Shown here one piece after another: positions 15,864 to 21,751 of a DNA stretch of 36,100 nt (its first letter is position 1; each line of letters begins with the position of its first letter). Source of the DNA: Rhodoferax sp. (GTDB lineage: Bacteria; Pseudomonadota; Gammaproteobacteria; Burkholderiales; Burkholderiaceae_C); contig JAIPDC010000011.1 of the NCBI GenBank assembly GCA_021737865.1, forward strand, positions 1-36,100, written 5' to 3'. A model generated the notes under the pieces. It had not been told where the DNA came from, ran no database searches, and saw only the letters and a list, made by a program, of their open reading frames with translations. The translations under genes and the position numbers were made by a program.

Positions 15864-15879
15864 TTTCGCCTCCGCGAAA
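15864..15879 (-). repeat. Dispersed palindrome site 2 (parA leader)
   Basis: TTTCGCCTCCGCGAAA, one mismatch from the consensus read in reverse. It lies between ssb and parA, just upstream of the parA promoter elements and 11 bases from operator type 2. Confidence 0.8.
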
Positions 15880-15894
15880 TTTCCGCCCTCACAC

Positions 15895-16332
15895 TCAGTA
15901 TGGCAAATCGTCATCCATCTCCTGGGGCGGGGCGCCCACCGGTTGCGGCTCGTTTCCTTGGCCTTGCGGCTGGCGAGAGCCACCCCCTGCGCCCTCTGGG
16001 CGAGCGCCAAGCGGCTGGACATCATCTGCGCGCACCTCCGTGCTGTAGCGTTCGATACCTTGCTTGTCCGTCCATTTGCGCGTGCGCAAGAAACCCTCGA
16101 CATAGATCTGACGACCTTTGCCCAGGTACTCCCGCACAAAGTCGGCTTGCTGCCGGTAGCACACGATGCTGTGCCACTCGGTGTGCTCCTTTCGCTCCTG
16201 CGTGCTTCGATCCGTCCAACCCTCGGTGGTCGCAAGGCGAAAGTGCGCCACCGGATCACCGTTGGGCATCGTGCGGCACTCGGGCGCGTTTCCGATGTTG
16301 CCCATCAGCATTACTTTGTTCAAAGAGGCCAT
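15895..16332 (-). CDS. ssb: Single-stranded DNA-binding protein
   Basis: A 145-residue SSB with the N-terminal OB-fold: MASLNKVMLMGNIGNAPECR, then HTEWHSIVCYRQQADFVREY, LGKGRQIYVEGFLRTRKW and a ...STEVRADDVQPLG end. A Gly/Gln-rich linker follows and then the acidic C-terminal tip DDDLPY, which differs slightly from the usual DDDIPF partner-binding tip. Plasmid SSBs help establishment after transfer. The start is ATG 16332 with GGAG upstream. Same orientation as parA and the DUF2958-like gene. Confidence 0.95.
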   Translation of the reverse strand: MASLNKVMLMGNIGNAPECRTMPNGDPVAHFRLATTEGWTDRSTQERKEHTEWHSIVCYRQQADFVREYLGKGRQIYVEGFLRTRKWTDKQGIERYSTEVRADDVQPLGARPEGAGGGSRQPQGQGNEPQPVGAPPQEMDDDLPY

Positions 16333-16380
16333 TTTTTCTACTCCGTTGCGTGATGGCCCGATACCGGGCCGGGTTGAAAT

Positions 16381-16824
16381 TCAGAACAAGCCCAATCGCT
16401 TGCGCACGCTCTCGCGCACCTCGGCAAGCGGCTTGGGTGAAAAATGAAAGTCCAGTTCGAAGCCCAACAGCAGCAGCTCCGACAGATCGACATAGCCCAG
16501 TTCGGCCATCTGGTAGTCAGCGTTCAAGAGGGCGAAAGCAAACACTTGCTCGACACCCCCGCCAACGTCTTTCTCCAGCACCCACACATCAGACGCACCC
16601 AGGAAGTAGTGCAGGTACACCGTCTGTGCAGCATCGGAATCCTCCTGCCCGCCAATCACCGGCATGGCTTCGATGCGTTGCGCGAGGTCCGCCGCAACCC
16701 TCTGAAAAAATTCACTTTCTTCGCTGCCGCTCATCAAAGATTGAAGTGAGGCCCACTGTGGCAACCCCATAAAACGTGCGATGGGTTGCGCTTGGTCATT
16801 GACGGAAATCGCTTGGTTCGTCAT
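16381..16824 (-). CDS. DUF2958-like small plasmid protein
   Basis: A 147-residue protein. Its C-terminal half resembles DUF2958: VYLHYFLGASDVWVLEKDVG, then FAFALLNADYQMAELGYVDL followed by SELLLLGFELDFHFSPKPL, matching the D-x-E-L-G-Y-F-S-L-S-E-L pattern and the D-x-x-F-x-P-x-P-L end. DUF2958 proteins are frequent near plasmid and ICE maintenance genes and have no settled function. It is the promoter-proximal gene of the maintenance block, preceded by a well-defined promoter at 16894-16921. Confidence 0.65.
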   Translation of the reverse strand: MTNQAISVNDQAQPIARFMGLPQWASLQSLMSGSEESEFFQRVAADLAQRIEAMPVIGGQEDSDAAQTVYLHYFLGASDVWVLEKDVGGGVEQVFAFALLNADYQMAELGYVDLSELLLLGFELDFHFSPKPLAEVRESVRKRLGLF

Positions 16825-16863
16825 AAGAGTCCCTTTTCGATGGCTTGACTAGGTTTCTTGTAT

Positions 16864-16886
16864 ATGGTGATTTCTTCATTCACCAT
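16864..16886 (-). promoter_or_regulatory. Inverted repeat at the maintenance-operon transcription start
   Basis: ATGGTGA, nine bases, TCACCAT. It lies immediately downstream of the minus-strand -10 box (16894-16899), at about +1 to +23, a typical repressor position. A single copy was seen, so the binder is unknown. Confidence 0.5.
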
Positions 16887-16893
16887 GGTATAG

Positions 16894-16921
16894 ATTATAA
16901 TCGCATCATTAATAACGTCAA
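16894..16921 (-). promoter_or_regulatory. Promoter of the DUF2958/ssb/par block
   Basis: On the minus strand, -35 TTGACG (16921-16916), a 16-base spacer and -10 TATAAT (16899-16894). It is among the best promoter matches in the window and reads into the gene starting at 16824. Confidence 0.7.
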
Positions 16922-16934
16922 CCTTTTTAGGTTG
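16919..16934 (-). promoter_or_regulatory. Operator type 2, copy 2, overlapping a -35 box
   Basis: CAACCT-TTTT-AGGTTG again, followed by TCA as in copy 1. Its end overlaps the -35 hexamer at 16916-16921, so occupation should repress the maintenance block. Confidence 0.7.
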
Positions 16935-17152
16935 TCATTGTGTATTAATTTGTAAAGCAACTTGCCCGATTCCGGGAGTTCTTCATCACACGCCACCCCG
17001 CCCGCTAGGTCTTCGGGGGTATGGGGGACACCCCATGTAGCCGCAGCGCGGCGTAAACCAGCAGCCGCAGCACACAGCCAGGGCCTCCCGCGCCCCACCA
17101 ACTCCAGCACCCACCGGCACCCCTTCGCGCACTGATCAACAGGGCTGTTCAA

Positions 17153-17168
17153 TTTCGCGTCCGCGAAA
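17153..17168 (-). repeat. Dispersed palindrome site 3 (control region)
   Basis: TTTCGCGTCCGCGAAA, exact reverse complement of the main form, inside the perfect-armed 20-base palindrome AATTTCGCGTCCGCGAAATT. Intergenic. Confidence 0.8.
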
Positions 17169-17223
17169 TTTCCCCATCACAAGGGCTCACGTATTTGTTT
17201 GGTAGGTACGCCGGGCCATACCC

Positions 17224-17290
17224 TTGTCCGGGCTTGCGGGGTGCCGTGCAAGAAGCACGGCAGTGCTCCGCACCGGCCCCTACCGGACAA
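17224..17290. repeat. Large nested dyad, candidate oriT or replication structure
   Basis: A central hairpin TGCCGTGC-AAGAA-GCACGGCA (17242-17262) sits inside outer arms TTGTCCG (17224-17230) and CGGACAA (17284-17290), with further partial pairing GGGGTGC/GCACC between them. Such nested dyads are typical of relaxase or initiator recognition sites, but no relaxase is in the window to compare. Confidence 0.5.
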
Positions 17291-17553
17291 CCCGCACGCA
17301 AGGCGTGCGCGCTTCGGGGCACCATGGCCCGGTCGGGGGCAAGTCGGACGCTTGCGGCCGTCTTGGCTGTCTTTCAAGGGGGAAGCCCCAGCGGCAGGGG
17401 GATGTGCGCAGCACTTCCCCCAATAGCGGGCAAGGTGGCCTGGAGCCGTGCCCGCAGGGCAATCCCAACGGGATCGAGCCGGGTGAGGCGAGCGGCGCAA
17501 AGCCCCAACGGGGCGGGGGCATCCGGTTTTTCAACCGCAGGGGGAAAAATGCC

Positions 17554-17820
17554 TCAGAAGCGGGACGGCGGAAATGTCTGCAATCCCTGGGCGTCCAACG
17601 CATGGCCTAGCGTCAGCATGAAGGTCACCCAATCCCTATCGACGGCATCCAGCCAGGCGTGAACCTCCGTCACGTCCATACGCCGTGTTCCGGACTCGCA
17701 CTTGCTCACATAGCTCTGGGGCACCCCCAGCTTGCGGGCGACGTCCGCCTGCGTCATCCCAACATCGATGCGGGCCTGACGAAGCAAATCAAGAAACACG
17801 GAATACCGACGACGGCTCAT
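17554..17820 (-). CDS. XRE-family helix-turn-helix regulator
   Basis: An 88-residue protein (start ATG 17820; a longer frame upstream to 17886 lacks a family match). It carries a Cro/C1-type helix-turn-helix, LLRQARIDVGMTQADVARKL followed by GVPQSYVSKCESGTRRMDV, then a short tail. It is transcribed divergently from virB1, with a 200-base gap between them, so it probably represses the transfer operon, itself, or both. Confidence 0.8.
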   Translation of the reverse strand: MSRRRYSVFLDLLRQARIDVGMTQADVARKLGVPQSYVSKCESGTRRMDVTEVHAWLDAVDRDWVTFMLTLGHALDAQGLQTFPPSRF

Positions 17821-17926
17821 AAGCAAAAAGAAGGGTTCATAAGGGCAACCCACCAGCGTGCGCCTAAGCCGGGCAAATGCCAACACAGGATTACAACTCT
17901 AACCCGCTGTAACTCAATAAATAATC

Positions 17927-17956
17927 CTGACTTACCAGTAACCGCATTTTTATATT
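17927..17956 (+). promoter_or_regulatory. Candidate promoter of the transfer operon
   Basis: CTGACT (17927-17932), an 18-base spacer and TATATT (17951-17956), in an AT-rich stretch upstream of virB1. A second AT-rich block TATAAATATATC (17998-18009) lies closer to the gene but has no fitting -35. Moderate to low certainty. Confidence 0.35.
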
Positions 17957-18022
17957 TATCATCGCGCCACTGCAAAACATGGCTTTTTGCATTGGCTTAT
18001 AAATATATCGTTCAGGTTAATA

Positions 18023-18715
18023 ATGGATTTTCTTGTTTTGGCCCAGCAATGCGCCCCTGCAGTTCATCCGCAAACACTTGCGGCAATCGTTAAAACGGAA
18101 AGCGGTTTTAACCCGTTCGCAATCGGGGTTAACAAAGGCGGGCTGCAGCTCACGCGACAGCCGACAAACAAAGCGGAAGCGGTAGCGGCAGCGAAGACCC
18201 TCATTGCAGGCGGACAGAACATCGATATGGGCCTGGGTCAGATCAATTCCGAGAATCTCACAAGGCTCGGGATGACGGTCGATGAAGTTTTCGACGTGTG
18301 CAAGAACCTGAGCGCGGCAGCGCTCATTCTCGAAGACAACTTCACACGGGCGAGCGCAAAGGAGGGCGCACCGCAGGAAGCCCTCAAGAAAGCTCTAAGC
18401 GCTTACAACACTGGCGACTTCGCACGCGGCATCAAGAATGGCTACGTGCAGAAGGTCAGCACAAACGGACTCAAGATCGCCCAGGGCTACACAGTTCCGG
18501 CCATCAAACTAGATCCACAATCTGTTGCGCCAAGCGTTGCTCCTTTGGCGGCGCAAGCCGACAAATCCATTGCGGGGACGCCGCAGCCATCCGGCCAAGC
18601 AAAATCTCGCCCCGCGAAACCGACGACCGCACCCGTCACAACCGACCCCGCGATGGTCTTCGGAAACCCGCCCGAAGGGCAGGGCGATGAGATCGGCCAA
18701 GCCATGGTGTTCTGA
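18023..18715 (+). CDS. virB1: VirB1-like lytic transglycosylase
   Basis: A 230-residue protein from ATG 18023 (an upstream TTG at 17987 is less likely). The SLT domain spans about residues 1-155. It shows the catalytic Glu in IVKTESGFNPFAIGVN, the DMGLGQINSENL motif and ALSAYNTGDFARGIKNGYV. It opens the peptidoglycan for assembly of the transfer apparatus. No Sec signal peptide is obvious, as in several VirB1 proteins. A Pro/Ala-rich tail follows, ending GDEIGQAMVF, and GQAMVF partly repeats PAMVF a few residues before. Its stop is two bases before the topoisomerase start. Confidence 0.9.
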   Translation: MDFLVLAQQCAPAVHPQTLAAIVKTESGFNPFAIGVNKGGLQLTRQPTNKAEAVAAAKTLIAGGQNIDMGLGQINSENLTRLGMTVDEVFDVCKNLSAAALILEDNFTRASAKEGAPQEALKKALSAYNTGDFARGIKNGYVQKVSTNGLKIAQGYTVPAIKLDPQSVAPSVAPLAAQADKSIAGTPQPSGQAKSRPAKPTTAPVTTDPAMVFGNPPEGQGDEIGQAMVF

Positions 18716-18717
18716 GC

Positions 18718-20745
18718 ATGAAGCTGCTCATCATCGAATCCCAAGGCAAGGTCGAGAAGCTGCAAAGCATCCTGGGCGACGGCTGGAAAGTGTCCGCCAG
18801 CCTCGGCCACGTATGCGATCTGCCCGACAAGGAAATTGGCGTCAAGGCGCCCAAGTACAAACCGCAATACAGGCTGTCCGAACGCGGCGCATCGGTGGTA
18901 TCACGGCTGCGCAGCCAGTGCGAACGGGCAAGCGAGATACTCATAGGCACCGACCCGGACAGGGAAGGCGAAGCCATCGCCTGGCATCTGGCGCGCGAAC
19001 TCAAGCTGGGAAGGGATGCAAAGCGGGTTCGCTTTCCCGCCATTACAGAAACCGTGGTGCGCCAGGCAGTGGCTGCACCTACCGGGATTGATTACAAGCT
19101 GGTGGGCGCACAAGAGGCGCGGCGCGTGCTGGATCGACTGGTGGGTTACCTGGTCAGTCCTGCGCTGTCCAAGATTGGCGGCACGACTTTATCCGCGGGC
19201 CGCGTCCAAAGTCCTGCAGTCGCGTTGGTGGTGATGCGCGAGCGAGAGATTTCCGCCTTCACGCCCACGAACCATTTTCAGGTGCGCCTGGACTTCCTGG
19301 CTCAGGGGAATTTCGCGGACGCGAAAAATTGGCATGCCATGTGGGAAGTCGTCCCTGACTTCGCCCCAGAAGATCGCCCCTATTTTCAAGACGCCGAATT
19401 TGCCGCAAGGGTTGCAGCCGTCGAGTCGGTCATGGTCGAAGGTTGTGAAGACGGCCAGCGCCGGCGCGCACCGGCCCCGCCTTTGGCTACCAGCGGGATG
19501 CAGCAAGCGGCCAGCGTGAAGCTGGGGTTCGACCCAGAAGACACGATGCGTATTGCGCAGCGGCTCTTTGAATCCGGGCATATCACCTACCACCGGACCG
19601 ACAACCCCAATATCAGCGCAGACGATTTCCCGTACATCAGCGCCTTGGCGCAAGCACACGGATGGGCGATGGCTCCGAAGCTGCGCCTCTTCAAAACCTC
19701 GGCAGCCGCGCAAGCTGGGCACCCTGCCATCACACCCACACACTGGGAAGTTGAGACGGCAGGGCAGGGGGGCGACGAGCAAGCCCTGTACAAGCTGATT
19801 CGCCAACGTGCCATCGCAAGCCAGTTGGCGGATGCTGTTTACAAGACCCGCACTGCTACCTTGCTCGGACAGGTTGACAGCAGACAAGTCCGTTTTCGCG
19901 CTAAAGGTGAAACGCTGCAGGAACCCGGCTGGCTGTCTCTGGTGGGCGAGGGACACGAGGAAGCGGACGGTCAAGACAGGCCTGAAGGGCAGGGCGCCGA
20001 AGGCAATCAGGTGCCACCGCTCGATGCGGGGCAGCGGCTCCAACCGCTGGGCGGCGAAGTTCTGGCCCTGAAGACACGGGCGCCCAAGCGCTACACCAAG
20101 GCCTCTCTGATCGGCAAGCTGGAGAGCGAGGGAATAGGGCGCCCAGCAACCTACGCGGCCATCATGGGCAACATCGAGAGGCGCGGCTACATCACCACTC
20201 GCAAGCTGTTTTTGCATCCGACAGAGACGGCATTTTTCATCGTCGATCAGCTCACGAAAGCGTTCTCCTTCATCGCCGTGGACTTCACGCGCGAAGTGGA
20301 AAGCGAGCTGGACAGGATCGCAAGCGGGCAGGGCAGCTACTTGGCCACGGTCGAGGCCACGCACGACAAGCTGCGCCAGGAACTGGCCAGCCTTGAAACC
20401 AGCGGATCAGCGCCGCGCCATCCTTGCCCCGACTGCGGCAGCGCAATGCGCCGCATTCCTGGGAAAGCAGGGCACTTCTGGGGGTGCAGCGGCTACCCCG
20501 CCTGCAACGCAACGCGGCCCGACAAGGATGGTCAGCCCGGCGAGAAGGAAACCCCAAGCGATTCCGGCCATTCGTGCCCGCTGTGCTCCAAACCACTTAT
20601 CCGCCGCACCAAAAGAGGCAAAGACGGCTACGACTTTTGGGGTTGCTCGGGCTTCAAGGACGGCTGTCGCGCCAATTTCCCCAACAAGCGCAACAAGCCA
20701 GATTTCAACGGCGACAAGGGAGGCGGCGGCAAGAAGCAAGCATGA
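18718..20745 (+). CDS. topB: Type IA DNA topoisomerase (plasmid TopB/TraE-like)
   Basis: A 675-residue topoisomerase with the TOPRIM domain (LLIIESQGKVEKL at residue 4 and GTDPDREGEAIAWH at 77-90), the catalytic tyrosine in GHITYHRTDN (Tyr291), and GIGRPATYAAIMGNIERRGY further on. Two C-terminal Cys4-type zinc ribbons end it: CPDCGSAMRRIPG...GCSGYPAC and CPLCSKPLIRRTK...GCSGFKDGC. Plasmid enzymes of this type relax or decatenate DNA during transfer or replication. Its place between virB1 and virB2 is unlike the Ti order. It carries an internal copy of the dispersed palindrome at 19311-19326, encoding NFADAKN. Confidence 0.9.
   Translation: MKLLIIESQGKVEKLQSILGDGWKVSASLGHVCDLPDKEIGVKAPKYKPQYRLSERGASVVSRLRSQCERASEILIGTDPDREGEAIAWHLARELKLGRDAKRVRFPAITETVVRQAVAAPTGIDYKLVGAQEARRVLDRLVGYLVSPALSKIGGTTLSAGRVQSPAVALVVMREREISAFTPTNHFQVRLDFLAQGNFADAKNWHAMWEVVPDFAPEDRPYFQDAEFAARVAAVESVMVEGCEDGQRRRAPAPPLATSGMQQAASVKLGFDPEDTMRIAQRLFESGHITYHRTDNPNISADDFPYISALAQAHGWAMAPKLRLFKTSAAAQAGHPAITPTHWEVETAGQGGDEQALYKLIRQRAIASQLADAVYKTRTATLLGQVDSRQVRFRAKGETLQEPGWLSLVGEGHEEADGQDRPEGQGAEGNQVPPLDAGQRLQPLGGEVLALKTRAPKRYTKASLIGKLESEGIGRPATYAAIMGNIERRGYITTRKLFLHPTETAFFIVDQLTKAFSFIAVDFTREVESELDRIASGQGSYLATVEATHDKLRQELASLETSGSAPRHPCPDCGSAMRRIPGKAGHFWGCSGYPACNATRPDKDGQPGEKETPSDSGHSCPLCSKPLIRRTKRGKDGYDFWGCSGFKDGCRANFPNKRNKPDFNGDKGGGGKKQA
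19311..19326 (+). repeat. Dispersed palindrome site 4 (inside topB)
   Basis: Exact TTTCGCGGACGCGAAA, flanked AA on both sides. In the topB frame it encodes FADAK. Confidence 0.8.
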
Positions 20746-21011
20746 ACCAACGACTTCAACGCGGACTGCAGAACGCCGAATTGTTGCACTACCTAATAAG
20801 CAACCAGGTGGAGATATTGCAAATATGGGAGAACGACAAATCCAAGTACGAATTACACGCCATCCTCAAATGGAAATCAGGTGTTTTCCCAGTAATCACG
20901 ACGCGAGGCAAAACAAGAGAGTGGTCAAGCCTCGACCGAATGGTTAAACATTTAAGAACAAATATTAATTCAGTCTCTATAGACTGTCATCTTAAAATCA
21001 AAGCAACATGA
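20742..21011 (+). CDS. Small protein of unknown function between topB and virB2
   Basis: An 89-residue protein whose ATG overlaps the topB stop (ATGA). It reads MNQRLQRGLQNAELLHYLIS, then WENDKSKYELHAILKW, then VITTRGKTREWSSLDRMVKH and a short tail. It is soluble, with no signal or membrane segment. The overlap, the maintained frame and the position inside the operon support a real gene. The T-T-R-G-x-x-R-E-W-x-x-L-D motif seems familiar from small plasmid proteins, but I cannot name a family. Confidence 0.65.
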   Translation: MNQRLQRGLQNAELLHYLISNQVEILQIWENDKSKYELHAILKWKSGVFPVITTRGKTREWSSLDRMVKHLRTNINSVSIDCHLKIKAT

Positions 21012-21021
21012 AAGGAAACTT

Positions 21022-21363
21022 ATGCTGAATCAATTTAAAACCGCTTACATCGACAACGCACAGCAAAAGAGAGAGACAAGCGGAAAAACGCTGTCGATGA
21101 TTGCAATGCTGCTCATCGTTTTGTTTTTCATGGCCCCAGAGTTGGCCATGGCGGAACCGTGGGATGCAGCGGCTCAGAAAGTGATGGACATTTTTACGGG
21201 CGGCTTAGCCCGGACATTGGCGATTATTGCGGTTATTGCCTGCGGCATTGCGGCAATCGCCGGTAAATTGTCATGGGACTGGGCAATCAAAATCATTATC
21301 GGGATCGTACTGATTTTTGGTGCAGCGGCGATTGTTGATTACATCATCAGCGCAGTCGGTTAA
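21022..21363 (+). CDS. virB2: VirB2-like major pilin
   Basis: A 113-residue pilin precursor with a long leader ending MAPELAMA (signal cleavage likely after residue 44), leaving about 69 residues. The mature part shows the VirB2/TrbC pattern, VMDIFTGGLARTLAIIAVIA then a hydrophilic loop GKLSWDWAIK and a second membrane helix. AAGGAAA precedes the start. Confidence 0.9.
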   Translation: MLNQFKTAYIDNAQQKRETSGKTLSMIAMLLIVLFFMAPELAMAEPWDAAAQKVMDIFTGGLARTLAIIAVIACGIAAIAGKLSWDWAIKIIIGIVLIFGAAAIVDYIISAVG

Positions 21364-21380
21364 ACAAAGGGAGTTGATAA

Positions 21381-21743
21381 GTGGAAGAAGCCGAAAAAGT
21401 AGTCGAATTGGAAGTCGATGAGCTGTTTGTCGGTCTGACGCGCCCGGCAACGGTGTTCGGCGTGCACTTTACAGCTTTTGTGGTGGAAATGATCGTCGTT
21501 GGCTGCGTGTTCCTGGCGATTGGCAACCCGATCTGGCTTCTTCTGTTCATCCCAACACACAGTTTCCTTTACCTACTCTCTGCGAGTGACCCCGGTAGAT
21601 TTGACAGCTTGACAAAGTACGGGCTGATCAATGGCCGGTGTCTCAATCGCATGTTTTGGAAAGCTACCAGTTTTTCCCCGTTGGCCTACACCGCATTGCC
21701 AAAGTCTAAAAAGAGCAGGAATTTCGCCTCCGCGAAAAAATAA
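21381..21743 (+). CDS. virB3: VirB3-like inner membrane protein
   Basis: A 120-residue protein starting at GTG 21381 with AAAGGGAG upstream. The VirB3 pattern is clear: LFVGLTRPATVFGV, then two adjacent membrane segments (about 30-65), then a C-terminal NGRCLNRMFWKATSFSPLAY. VirB3 works with VirB4 at the inner membrane. The last codons contain a palindrome copy (21722-21737) encoding NFASAKK just before the stop. Confidence 0.88.
   Translation: MEEAEKVVELEVDELFVGLTRPATVFGVHFTAFVVEMIVVGCVFLAIGNPIWLLLFIPTHSFLYLLSASDPGRFDSLTKYGLINGRCLNRMFWKATSFSPLAYTALPKSKKSRNFASAKK
21722..21737 (-). repeat. Dispersed palindrome site 5 (3' end of virB3)
   Basis: TTTCGCCTCCGCGAAA, same variant as site 2. It ends three bases before the virB3 stop and close to the virB4 start. 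Confidence 0.78.
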
Positions 21744-21751
21744 GGAACCGC

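Larger units (their letters stand above)
16938..17553. other. Gene-free GC-rich control region
   Basis: About 600 bases with no credible gene on either strand. It holds palindrome site 3 (17153-17168), a large dyad at 17224-17290, and an inverted pair GGGGGAAG/CTTCCCCC (17378-17385/17414-17421). Position between the maintenance block and the transfer operon is where an origin of transfer or vegetative origin would be expected, but no known nick consensus is recognised. Confidence 0.5.

Noticed and set aside
17195-17662. Plus-strand frames of 75-155 codons in the control region
   Set aside because: Several overlapping GC-rich frames of similar length with no motif or ribosome site; they also run over the antisense side of the XRE gene.
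18605-18620. TCTCGCCCCGCGAAA in the virB1 tail, resembling the dispersed palindrome
   Set aside because: One base short and several mismatches in the left arm; the two half-sites do not pair.
19189-20364. 391-codon minus-strand frame opposite topB
   Set aside because: No motif and no start signal; topB is well supported in the same DNA.
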